From: Oscillospiraceae bacterium
Lineage (GTDB): Bacteria; Bacillota; Clostridia; Oscillospirales; Ruminococcaceae
Length of the DNA: 35,278 nucleotides
Direction of reading: 5' to 3'
NCBI GenBank assembly: GCA_021769525.1
Contig: JAETSQ010000026.1
Span: 1-35,278, forward strand
Below the pieces are notes generated by a model. The model did not search any database and was not told the origin of the DNA. It worked only from the letters and a program-made list of their open reading frames with translations. The position numbers and the translations under genes were made by a program. Positions 1-6,189 of the stretch are shown piece by piece. Numbering within the stretch: position 1 is the first letter of the stretch; the number at the start of each line of letters is the position of its first letter.

Positions 1-602
1 TTCAGGGCCTCCTCCTGGTCGTGGGTGATGTACAGGAAGGTGACCCCCAGCTTTTTCTGGAGACGCTTCAGCTCCACCTGCATCTGCCGCCGCAGCTGGA
101 GATCCAAAGCCCCCAGGGGCTCGTCCAGCAGCAGCACCCGGGGGCGGCTGGCCAGGGCCCGGGCGATGGCCACCCGCTGCCGCTGTCCCCCGGAGAGCTC
201 CGAGGGCATCCGCTTCTGGTAGCCGGGGAGCTGCACCAGCTCCAGCATTTCGGCGGCGGTGCGCTGCTGCTCCTCCTTGGGGGCTTTCCGCAGGCGCAGG
301 CTGTACGCCACATTCTGCTCCACCGTCATGTGGGGGAAGAGGGCGTAGTTCTGGAAGACGGTGTTGACATCCCGCTGGTTGGGAGCCAGGGCGGTGACAT
401 CCTTTCCTTCCAGCAGCACCCGGCCGCTGTCCGGCTCCTCCAGCCCGGCGATGATGCGCAGGGTGGTGGTCTTGCCGCAGCCGCTGGAGCCCAGGAAGGT
501 GATAAACTCCCCCTGCCGGATATCGATGCTGATACCCCGGAGGACATGGGTCTCCCCGAAGGATTTGGTGATATCATGAAGCTGGAGGATGTATTCGGAC
601 AT
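1..602 (-). CDS. potA: Spermidine/putrescine-type ABC transporter ATP-binding protein PotA (3' end outside window)
   Basis: This is the first 200 residues of an ABC ATPase that energises import, most likely of polyamines, at the inner face of the membrane. The reverse strand starts [20 protein letters not shown]. It then shows Walker A ([10 protein letters not shown]), the Q-loop ([10 protein letters not shown]), the signature [15 protein letters not shown], Walker B ([12 protein letters not shown]) and the H-loop ([10 protein letters not shown]), in the order and wording of PotA/CysA/UgpC-type subunits. The reading frame runs off the left edge; the family is usually about 350-370 residues with a C-terminal TOBE domain. 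The ATG at 602 follows GGTGG. The permease and binding-protein genes would lie to the left. PotA is favoured because of the [27 protein letters not shown] wording, but another importer of the same subfamily (iron, sulfate, maltose) cannot be excluded. Confidence 0.85.
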   Translation of the reverse strand, partial: MSEYILQLHDITKSFGETHVLRGISIDIRQGEFITFLGSSGCGKTTTLRIIAGLEEPDSGRVLLEGKDVTALAPNQRDVNTVFQNYALFPHMTVEQNVAYSLRLRKAPKEEQQRTAAEMLELVQLPGYQKRMPSELSGGQRQRVAIARALASRPRVLLLDEPLGALDLQLRRQMQVELKRLQKKLGVTFLYITHDQEEAL

Positions 603-644
603 AGTGCACCACCTTAATATTTAAGCTGTTAAAGCATATGGGAG

Positions 645-664
645 CAAAAAGCCTTTGCTTTTTG
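645..664 (-). promoter_or_regulatory. Hairpin in the potA leader
   Basis: An 8-bp inverted repeat (CAAAAAGC / GCTTTTTG, 4-base loop) lies between the potA promoter and its start codon. It is AU-rich and would be weak in RNA. A regulatory role is only a possibility. Confidence 0.3.
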
Positions 665-681
665 TACAAGGAACTGTTGAC

Positions 682-710
682 ATTATAGGGCTTTTCCCCA
701 CCGGTGTCAA
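682..710 (-). promoter_or_regulatory. Consensus sigma-A promoter of potA
   Basis: On the reverse strand TTGACA (710-705) is followed after exactly 17 bases by TATAAT (687-682), a perfect match to both consensus boxes. It gives a leader of about 70 nt before the potA ATG at 602. Confidence 0.8.
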
Positions 711-813
711 GAGCCGAGGGGCAGGGGGGGCGGCCGGACGGTGGATGATTGCGGCAGATACGGGGGGTGCAAAAAAGCTGCACAGTTTTTTTCTTTTGGC
801 GGGGTGAATTCTC

Positions 814-841
814 TTGACCAAAGCGTTTTGAGTGCTATAAT
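814..841 (+). promoter_or_regulatory. Promoter of tRNA-Leu
   Basis: TTGACC (814-819), a 16-base spacer and TATAAT (836-841) preceded by TGC, giving an extended -10. The tRNA begins 13 bases after the -10 box. Confidence 0.75.
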
Positions 842-854
842 AATAATGCTATTT

Positions 855-937
855 GCGGCGGTGCTGGAATCGGCAGACAGGCACGTTTGAGGTGCGTGTG
901 CATATGCGTGTGGGTTCAAGTCCCATCCACCGCACCA
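855..937 (+). tRNA. tRNA-Leu (anticodon GAG), CCA encoded
   Basis: This is a class II tRNA of 83 nt including the encoded CCA (935-937). The D stem is CTG/CAG, the anticodon stem CACGT/GCGTG encloses the loop TTGAGGT giving anticodon GAG (reads CUC/CUU leucine codons), there is a long variable arm, and the T arm is GTGGG-TTCAAGT-CCCAT. The acceptor stem GCGGCGG/CCACCGC has one non-pairing position (C5 opposite A68), unusual in a functional tRNA. The 3' strand of the acceptor also forms part of the downstream palindrome. Confidence 0.9.
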
Positions 938-979
938 AACAAAAGAGGACCGGATTCCGGTCCTCTTTTGTTTGGTGCG
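931..979 (+). terminator. Terminator of tRNA-Leu, palindrome reaching into the tRNA 3' end
   Basis: Bases 931-954 and 956-979 form a perfect 24-base inverted repeat around one central base. The core (AAAAGAGGACCGG / CCGGTCCTCTTTT) looks like a factor-independent terminator. The outermost seven pairs use CGCACCA, the 3' end of the tRNA itself. Confidence 0.8.
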
Positions 980-1028
980 CCCCGCCGCGACCGGCGGGGG
1001 TTATCCGCTCGCTTCGCTCCCTCTACGC

Positions 1029-1059
1029 GAAAGAAGGGGGATTTCATCCCCCCTCTTTC
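1029..1059 (+). terminator. Hairpin between tRNA-Leu and csoR
   Basis: GAAAGAAGGGGGAT (1029-1042), loop TTC, ATCCCCCCTCTTTC (1046-1059), with one mismatch. It could act as a bidirectional terminator or be repeat debris. The remaining sequence between 980 and 1200 shows no gene. Confidence 0.4.
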
Positions 1060-1130
1060 ACACTTTTACCCCCCGCTTGGCGGAAAGCAACTGCCACAAT
1101 TTAAGGTCACAAAATGTCTAAAGCGTTGGG

Positions 1131-1200
1131 GGTACGGTAAACAGAAAAGGACCGAAGCCCGGTTCTTTTTTTATTTGGTACGCCCCCGCCGTGACCGACA
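1131..1200 (+). repeat. Degenerate direct copy of the tRNA-terminator flank
   Basis: Bases 1131-1200 align over about 70 positions with 930-1000 at roughly three quarters identity by eye: the acceptor-end-like segment, the GGACCG/CGGTTC hairpin with a T-run, then TTTGGTACGC and CGACCG-like sequence. It carries its own terminator-like hairpin (1147-1168). The simplest reading is that a second tRNA plus terminator unit once stood here and decayed. Confidence 0.55.
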
Positions 1201-1201
1201 C

Positions 1202-1230
1202 TTGACAAAGCTATACCGCTGTGGTATACT
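1202..1230 (+). promoter_or_regulatory. csoR promoter with embedded palindromic operator
   Basis: TTGACA (1202-1207), 17-base spacer, TATACT (1225-1230). The palindrome TATACC-N5-GGTATA (1212-1228) overlaps the spacer and -10 box, as expected for a copper-responsive CsoR operator. A second GC-rich inverted repeat (ACACCCC 1243-1249 / GGGGTGT 1258-1264) lies just downstream. Autoregulation of the csoR-copZ-copA operon by CsoR is inferred. Confidence 0.75.
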
Positions 1231-1285
1231 ATCCTCACGACAACACCCCCCTGGGGTGGGGTGTCTGGAAAAGGAGGGCATCGCT

Positions 1286-1558
1286 ATGCAGGCGGACCAC
1301 AACCAAATCGCGCGGCTTTTGAAGACCGCCCAGGGCCAGCTGGAAGGGATCCTGCGGATGGTGGAGGAGGACCGGTACTGCCTGGAGATCTCCGGCCAGA
1401 TCATGGCGGCGGATGCCATCCTCCGCCGGGCCAACCGGGAGGTCCTCCAGGCCCATCTGGACCGGTGCGTTCTGGAGGCGGTGGAGAGCGGAGACCGGGA
1501 AAAGGCGCGGGAGAAGCTCACGGAGCTGGCCGGGGTGCTGGAAAAGCTGATGAAATAG
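1286..1558 (+). CDS. csoR: Copper-sensing transcriptional repressor CsoR
   Basis: A 90-residue all-helical repressor that leaves DNA when Cu(I) binds, controlling copper export genes. It begins MQADHNQIARLLKTAQGQLE, typical of the CsoR/RcnR/FrmR family. The Cu(I) ligand set of CsoR is present: C32, H57 and C61 (spacing C-x24-H-x3-C), which separates it from RcnR- and FrmR-type members. The ATG at 1286 follows AAGGAGGG. copZ and copA follow on the same strand with gaps of 72 and 116 bases and no strong terminator, so the three genes probably form one operon. Confidence 0.9.
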   Translation: MQADHNQIARLLKTAQGQLEGILRMVEEDRYCLEISGQIMAADAILRRANREVLQAHLDRCVLEAVESGDREKAREKLTELAGVLEKLMK

Positions 1559-1630
1559 CCAAAAACGCTGGATATTTTTATCCTGCGCTGCCAATACCAG
1601 AATCATCATAAAAGAAAGAAGGAGTACAGA

Positions 1631-1837
1631 ATGAAAACTACCTTGAAGATCGCCGGGATGCACTGCAACGGATGCTCCGGCAACCTGGAGCGGATGCTGA
1701 ACAAGCGGGACGGGGTCCTCTCCGCCAAGGTGAGCCTGGAGGCCGCCGCGGCCGAGGTGGAGTACGACGAGGCCAAGGTGGACCTGGACGGCCTGCGGGA
1801 AGTGGTGGAAAACTGCGGGTTCGACGTGGTGGGATGA
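1631..1837 (+). CDS. copZ: Copper chaperone CopZ (heavy-metal-associated domain)
   Basis: A 68-residue single HMA domain with the ferredoxin-like fold. It carries the metal-binding motif GMHCNGCS (C-x2-C at residues 12 and 15). It is expected to bind Cu(I) in the cytoplasm and pass it to the N-terminal domain of CopA, encoded next. Start ATG at 1631 after AGAAGGAG. Its sequence (KIAGMHCNGCSGNLERMLNK) resembles the first domain of the adjacent CopA ([20 protein letters not shown]), suggesting a shared origin. The gap to copA contains an imperfect tandem repeat of about 28 bases (1859-1912). Confidence 0.9.
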   Translation: MKTTLKIAGMHCNGCSGNLERMLNKRDGVLSAKVSLEAAAAEVEYDEAKVDLDGLREVVENCGFDVVG

Positions 1838-1953
1838 CCACCTCGGACCGAGCCGCAGACAGAAAGGAACCGTGGGTAAAGTGACAGAAAAGGAACTGAC
1901 CGCGGGAAAGTGAGCCGCAAGATCGTTTCATCACCATTAGGAGGCGATGTTTT

Positions 1954-4302
1954 ATGACCACAAAACAACTGCGCATCGGCGGGATGTACTGCGCCGCCTG
2001 CTCCGCCAACCTGGAGCGGGTGCTGAACCGGCGCAAGGGCATCCTTTCCGCCACCGTGAACATCGCCACCGAGATGGCGAATGTCCAGTATGACGAGGCC
2101 GTCATCGGCATGGAGGGCATCACCGAGGCGGTGGAAAACGCCGGATTCTCCGTGGTGGCGGACGAGACCCCGGAGCAGACCGAAAAGCGCAAGGGGGAGC
2201 ATTCCCGGAGCCTGCGCATCCGCCTCATCATCGCCATGGCCTTTGCGGTCCCCCTTTTCTGCATCGCCATGGGGCCCATGATCTTCCCTGTTCCCATCGA
2301 CCTGATGGCCCACGCCAAGGGGTACGCCCTGCTCCAGCTGCTGCTCTGCCTGCCGGTGCTGGGGGCGGGGTACAGCTTCTACACGGTGGGGTATTCCCAG
2401 CTCTTCCGCCGCACCCCCAACATGGACAGTCTGGTGGCCATCGGCACCACCGCCGCCTTCCTCTACAGCCTCTACGGCTTTGTGCGCATCTGGGGCGGGG
2501 ACGCCCACGCCGTCCACAGCCTGTACTTTGAGAGCTCCTCCATGATCATCGCCCTGGTGCTGCTGGGGAAGACCATGGAGGACCGCTCCAAGGGGCGCAC
2601 CGGGGAATCCATCAAGCGCCTCCTGGCCCTCTCCCCCAAGACCGCCCTGGTGGAGCGGGACGGCCGGGAGCAGGAGATCCCCCTGGAGCAGGTGCGGGTG
2701 GGGGACATCCTGCTGGTGAAGCCGGGGGCCAAGATCCCCACCGACGGGGTGGTGCTCACCGGGGAATCCGCGGTGGACGAGAGTATGCTCACCGGGGAAA
2801 GTATGCCGGTGGATAAGGTCCCTGGGGACAAAGTCACCGGGGCCACCATCAACCAGGGGGGATTCCTGCGGGTGCGGGCCGACCGGGTGGGCAAGGACAC
2901 CGCCCTGGCCCAGATCATCAAGCTGGTGGAGGACGCCCAGGGCTCCAAGGCGCCCATCGCCCGGCTGGCGGACAAGGTGGCCGGGGTCTTTGTCCCCACC
3001 GTCATCGCCATCGCCGTGGCCGCCGCCCTCCTGTGGCTGCTGGCGGGCAAGGAGATCGGTTTTGCCCTGGGGGTGTTCATCTCGGTGCTGGTCATCGCCT
3101 GCCCCTGCGCCCTGGGCCTCGCCACCCCCACCGCCATCATGGTGGGCACCGGCAAGGGGGCCCAGAACGGCGTCCTCTTTAAGGACGCCCAGGCCCTGGA
3201 GCTTTCCAGCCATGTCACCACGGTGGTCTTTGATAAGACCGGCACCATCACCCAGGGGAAGCCCAAGGTCACCGACCTGCTGCCCCAGGGGGCGGTATCG
3301 GAAGAGGAGCTGCTGCGCCTGGCCGCCTCCTGCGAGCGGGCCAGCGAGCACCCCCTGGGCCAGGCCATCGTCACCGCGGCGGTGGAGCGGGAGGTTTCCT
3401 TGGCGGAGGTGGAGGGATTTTCCTCCGTCACCGGCAAGGGGGTCCGGGGCCGGGTGGAGGGCCGGGAGGTGCGCATCGGCAACGCCGCCTGGCTGGACCT
3501 GCCCCAAAGCGGGGAGGCCGACCGCCTGGCCGGAGAAGAGGCCGCTTCCGGGGCCGCAGAATTGGGCGGCGCAGCCTGCCTGAAGGAGATGAACCGCCTG
3601 GCGGAAGAGGAGGCCGCTTCCGGGGCCGCAGAATTGGGCGGCGCAGCCTGCCTGAAAGAGATGAACCGCCTGGCGGAAGAGGGAAAGACGCCGATGCTGG
3701 TCACCATCGATGGGGAATACGCCGGCATCGTGGCCGTAGCGGACGTGGTGAAGGAGGACAGCGCCGCCGCCATCCGGGAGCTGGAGGCCATGGGGGTGCG
3801 CACCGCCATGATCACCGGGGACAACCGGAAGACCGCCGGGGCCATTGCCCGGCAGGTGGGGCTTTCCGCCGTCTACGCGGAGGTGCTGCCCCAGGACAAG
3901 GCCCGGTATGTGAAGGAGCTGATGGACCAGGGCCAGAAGGTAGCCATGGTGGGGGACGGCGTCAACGATGCCCCCGCCCTCACCCAGGCGGACGTGGGCA
4001 TCGCCATCGGCAGCGGCACCGACGTGGCCATCGAGGCCGCCGACGTGGTGCTGGTGAAGAACTCCATCCGGGACGTGGTCACCGCCCTGAAGCTGGGCCG
4101 GGCCACCATCCGCAACGTGAAGCAGAACCTCTTCTGGGCCTTCTGCTACAACACCCTGGGCATCCCGGTGGCGGCCGGGCTGCTGTACCTCTTCGGCGGG
4201 CCGCTATTAAACCCCATGGTGGCCGCCGCCGCCATGAGCCTTTCCAGCGTCTCGGTGGTCACCAACGCCCTGCGGCTGAATACCTTTGATCCAAGTAAAT
4301 AG
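1954..4302 (+). CDS. copA: Copper-exporting P1B-type ATPase CopA
   Basis: A 782-residue membrane ATPase that pumps Cu(I) out of the cell. Order of domains: one N-terminal HMA domain (GMYCAACS, C13/C16), membrane helices, the actuator loop (TGES), the intramembrane CPC motif (C383-P384-C385), the phosphorylation site DKTGT (D427), the HP motif SEHPLG (H466) and the hinge GDGVNDAP (667-674). The membrane CPC motif and the csoR/copZ neighbours support Cu(I) specificity. Unusual: residues 529-552 and 553-576 are a near-identical 24-residue tandem duplication in the nucleotide-binding domain, between GNAAWLDL and GKTPMLV. ATG at 1954 follows AGGAGG. The gene ends a few bases before a family-1 repeat whose hairpin probably terminates the operon. 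Confidence 0.95.
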   Translation: MTTKQLRIGGMYCAACSANLERVLNRRKGILSATVNIATEMANVQYDEAVIGMEGITEAVENAGFSVVADETPEQTEKRKGEHSRSLRIRLIIAMAFAVPLFCIAMGPMIFPVPIDLMAHAKGYALLQLLLCLPVLGAGYSFYTVGYSQLFRRTPNMDSLVAIGTTAAFLYSLYGFVRIWGGDAHAVHSLYFESSSMIIALVLLGKTMEDRSKGRTGESIKRLLALSPKTALVERDGREQEIPLEQVRVGDILLVKPGAKIPTDGVVLTGESAVDESMLTGESMPVDKVPGDKVTGATINQGGFLRVRADRVGKDTALAQIIKLVEDAQGSKAPIARLADKVAGVFVPTVIAIAVAAALLWLLAGKEIGFALGVFISVLVIACPCALGLATPTAIMVGTGKGAQNGVLFKDAQALELSSHVTTVVFDKTGTITQGKPKVTDLLPQGAVSEEELLRLAASCERASEHPLGQAIVTAAVEREVSLAEVEGFSSVTGKGVRGRVEGREVRIGNAAWLDLPQSGEADRLAGEEAASGAAELGGAACLKEMNRLAEEEAASGAAELGGAACLKEMNRLAEEGKTPMLVTIDGEYAGIVAVADVVKEDSAAAIRELEAMGVRTAMITGDNRKTAGAIARQVGLSAVYAEVLPQDKARYVKELMDQGQKVAMVGDGVNDAPALTQADVGIAIGSGTDVAIEAADVVLVKNSIRDVVTALKLGRATIRNVKQNLFWAFCYNTLGIPVAAGLLYLFGGPLLNPMVAAAAMSLSSVSVVTNALRLNTFDPSK
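3538..3681 (+). repeat. 72-bp in-frame tandem duplication inside copA
   Basis: Bases 3538-3609 and 3610-3681 are two 72-bp copies differing at about one position (AAGGAG versus AAAGAG). Each encodes 24 residues containing [11 protein letters not shown] and [10 protein letters not shown]. The preceding CTGGCCGGAGAAGAG resembles the end of the unit, a possible trace of where the duplication arose. Confidence 0.9.
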
Positions 4303-4310
4303 CAGGTGGT

Positions 4311-4487
4311 TTTTGCTAATCTGGGCTGCCGCCCAGCCCTGCCTTCTTTTTCTTCTTGCGAAAGAAGAAAAAGAAGCAAAAAGAAGAACGCCGGGGTGCC
4401 CCCGGTGTCACGCCCTACCCGGAGCGGGGATAAACCCCGCTCCTTGGCCGTGGAGAAGGGCGCAAGGGAGTGCCTGGAGTCTTAGGT
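4311..4487 (+). repeat. Family-1 intergenic repeat, copy 1 (plus orientation, modules M1-M4)
   Basis: Module order: M1, GCTAATCTGGG...CCCAGCCC; M2, a polypyrimidine/polypurine hairpin (4343-4357 with 4362-4376, 15 bp, loop GCGA); M3, CCGG-rich segment with GTGTCACGCCCTAC and a GGAGCGGGG/CCCCGCTCC stem; M4, AGGGCGCAAGGGAGTGCCTGGAGTCTTAGG split around its conserved core. It begins just after the copA stop, and M2 is the only terminator-like structure there. No protein-coding content is credible. Confidence 0.8.
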
Positions 4488-4494
4488 GGTTTTG

Positions 4495-4503
4495 TGCTAT
4501 AAT
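4495..4503 (+). promoter_or_regulatory. Extended -10 promoter of mntA
   Basis: TGC-TATAAT (TATAAT at 4498-4503) lies just beyond the end of the family-1 repeat. The -35 region 17 bases upstream (TGGAGT) is weak and falls inside the repeat, so this would rely on the extended -10. Confidence 0.55.
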
Positions 4504-4545
4504 AGCAACAGAGACATTCTCACAGCGGCAGAAAGGAGGTGCGGG

Positions 4546-4863
4546 ATGATCCTTTCCATCGAGGAACTGCGGCGGCGGGTGGCGCCTGTGGCGGAAAAGT
4601 ACCGGCTGCCGGCGGTATACCTTTTTGGCTCCTACGCCAGGGGGGATGCTACCGACCACAGCGATGTGGATATTCTCATCGACCGGAGCGGCTCCAAGGT
4701 CCGGGGGATGCTGGATATGGGGAGCCTTTACACCGACCTGCGGGACGGGGTGGGCAAGGAGATCGACCTTGTTACCACCCAGACCCTGGAACAGCGGAGC
4801 ACCCTGGAGCGGACTCCGGAATTTGTTGAAAGCGTGCGTGCGGAAATGAGGCGGATCATTTGA
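4546..4863 (+). CDS. mntA: MNT-domain nucleotidyltransferase antitoxin MntA
   Basis: A 105-residue minimal nucleotidyltransferase of the MntA/HepT toxin-antitoxin type. Motif G28-S-Y-A-R-G33 is followed by catalytic D40 and D42 (SDVDIL) and a third carboxylate D74 (EIDLV). In characterised pairs MntA attaches AMP to a tyrosine near the active site of HepT and so blocks its RNase activity. ATG at 4546 follows AAAGGAGGT. Its stop overlaps the start of hepT (TTGA), implying coupled translation and a fixed ratio of the two proteins. All catalytic residues are intact. Confidence 0.88.
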   Translation: MILSIEELRRRVAPVAEKYRLPAVYLFGSYARGDATDHSDVDILIDRSGSKVRGMLDMGSLYTDLRDGVGKEIDLVTTQTLEQRSTLERTPEFVESVRAEMRRII

Positions 4864-5243
4864 ACCGGGGCGATCGGCAGCGGCTTTTGCACATTCGGAC
4901 CCATTGCAGAGACATCCGGGACTTTGTGGAACGGTTTGGGGAGGACCAAGATATTTTCACCTCGGACCGGGCCTATTTCAACGCGGTATCTATGGCGATC
5001 TTACAGATCGGGGAATTGGCGAACGGCCTTTCGGAAGGGTTCCGGGAGATGACAAAGGAGCAGATGCCCTGGGGGATGATCCGCGGGATGCGCAACTGGC
5101 TCGCCCACGCTTACGGAGAGATGGATGAAGGCGTTTTGTGGGAAACCGCTACAAGGGACATCCCGGCCCTTCTGCGTTTTTGCGAGGAGGTCCTATCCGG
5201 GGAGGACGGAAACAGTCCCGGTGAAGAGAGCGGAAAGGGGTAA
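4860..5243 (+). CDS. hepT: HEPN-domain RNase toxin HepT (DUF86)
   Basis: A 127-residue helical HEPN protein. It carries the RNase motif R78-x4-H83 and the following Y85 (RNWLAHAY), the R-x4-H-x-Y signature of HepT where the tyrosine is the AMP acceptor. The start is a TTG at 4860 overlapping the mntA stop by four bases; no better ATG with a ribosome site precedes the conserved N-terminal helix. A C-terminal tail rich in G, E and S (from about residue 112) extends beyond the domain. It ends three bases before sfsA. An intact toxin and antitoxin suggest a working module, perhaps in phage defence, but this is inferred. Confidence 0.85.
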   Translation: MNRGDRQRLLHIRTHCRDIRDFVERFGEDQDIFTSDRAYFNAVSMAILQIGELANGLSEGFREMTKEQMPWGMIRGMRNWLAHAYGEMDEGVLWETATRDIPALLRFCEEVLSGEDGNSPGEESGKG

Positions 5244-5246
5244 CGG

Positions 5247-5942
5247 ATGCGCTACGAAAAGGTCCAGATGGCTACCTTCCTGGAGAGGCCCAATCGGTTC
5301 ATCGCCCGGTGCCGGATGTTTGACGGCAGCATCCAGGAGAGCCACGTCCCCAACACCGGCCGGTGCCGGGAGCTGCTGGTGCCCGGCTGTAAGGTGTTCC
5401 TCCGGTTCCACGACGACCCCCGGCGGAAGACCCGCCACACCGTCATCGCGGTGGACAAGGGCGGGCTGCTCATCAACATGGACAGCCAGGCCCCCAACCG
5501 GGTGGCGGCGGAGGCCCTGGAAAGCGGCGCCCTGCGGCTGACGGCGGCGCCCCCCACCCTCGTCCGGCGGGAGGTGCCCTACCACGAGAGCCGTTTCGAC
5601 CTCTACCTGGAGGCCCCCGGCGAGAAGGTATACGCCGAGGTGAAGGGGGTGACCTTGGAGGAAAACGGCGTGGTCCGCTTTCCCGACGCCCCCACCCTCC
5701 GGGGCCTCAAGCACATCCGGGAGCTGGAGCGGGCCGCCGGGGAGGGGTACGGTGCGGCGGTGCTCTTTGTGGTGCAGATGGAGGAGGCCGCATACTTTGC
5801 CCCCAACGATGACACCCAGCCGGAATTCGGCGCGGCTCTCCGGAGCGCCCAGGCCGCCGGGGTGCGGCTCATCGCCCGGTGCTGCCACGTCACCCCCCTG
5901 GAGATCACCCTGGGAGAAGAAATTCCGGTCCGGCTGAAATAA
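5247..5942 (+). CDS. sfsA: DNA/RNA nuclease SfsA
   Basis: A 231-residue SfsA protein, usual length for the family. It starts MRYEKVQMATFLERPNRFIA and has the family's HVPNTGRC segment (about residues 32-39), an OB-like N-terminal part, and a nuclease-like core with ESRFDLYL, AEVKGVTLEENGV and FPDAPTLRG. The ExK and D residues of the PD-(D/E)XK-like site are visible. Early work linked SfsA to maltose metabolism; later work points to nuclease activity. The ATG at 5247 is three bases after hepT, with AAAGGGG as ribosome site, so it is probably co-transcribed with mntA-hepT. A strong terminator follows. Confidence 0.92.
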   Translation: MRYEKVQMATFLERPNRFIARCRMFDGSIQESHVPNTGRCRELLVPGCKVFLRFHDDPRRKTRHTVIAVDKGGLLINMDSQAPNRVAAEALESGALRLTAAPPTLVRREVPYHESRFDLYLEAPGEKVYAEVKGVTLEENGVVRFPDAPTLRGLKHIRELERAAGEGYGAAVLFVVQMEEAAYFAPNDDTQPEFGAALRSAQAAGVRLIARCCHVTPLEITLGEEIPVRLK

Positions 5943-5966
5943 TTGACACCTTTTCATCGTTTTAAT

Positions 5967-6005
5967 AGAGGAAGCAGGCCGCTATGCCGCTTCCTCTCTT
6001 TCTTT
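5967..6005 (+). terminator. Terminator after sfsA
   Basis: AGAGGAAGC (5967-5975) pairs with GCTTCCTCT (5989-5997), with an inner GGC/GCC, and is followed by CTTTCTTTT. Confidence 0.8.
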
Positions 6006-6099
6006 TGCGCCGGAGGAAATTTCTGGGAGGCGCAGGAAAAACAGGGAAAGACCGCACTATATGGTAGAAGGCCCTCCCCCTTGCGGCATATGCGGGGGC

Positions 6100-6128
6100 T
6101 GGTCAAAAGGACGGATTTTTGGTATAAT
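6100..6128 (+). promoter_or_regulatory. Promoter of the surface-protein gene
   Basis: TGGTCA (6100-6105), 17 bases, TATAAT (6123-6128). The leader to the ATG at 6190 is about 55 nt and ends in AAAGGAGGT. Confidence 0.6.
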
Positions 6129-6189
6129 AGACAGGCGGAAAGTTTACCCTCCGGGGTTTTTGGAAAAGCTGCACAAAGGAGGTACTGGG

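Noticed and set aside
1606-3507. 633-codon minus-strand frame opposite copZ-copA
   Set aside because: Antisense shadow of the copper genes with low-complexity product.
4311-4487. Insertion sequence with transposase
   Set aside because: No copy of family 1 encodes a transposase, and no target duplications are evident.
6061-6189. Upstream extension of the surface-protein gene
   Set aside because: The extension includes the promoter and ribosome site, and would bury the signal peptide.
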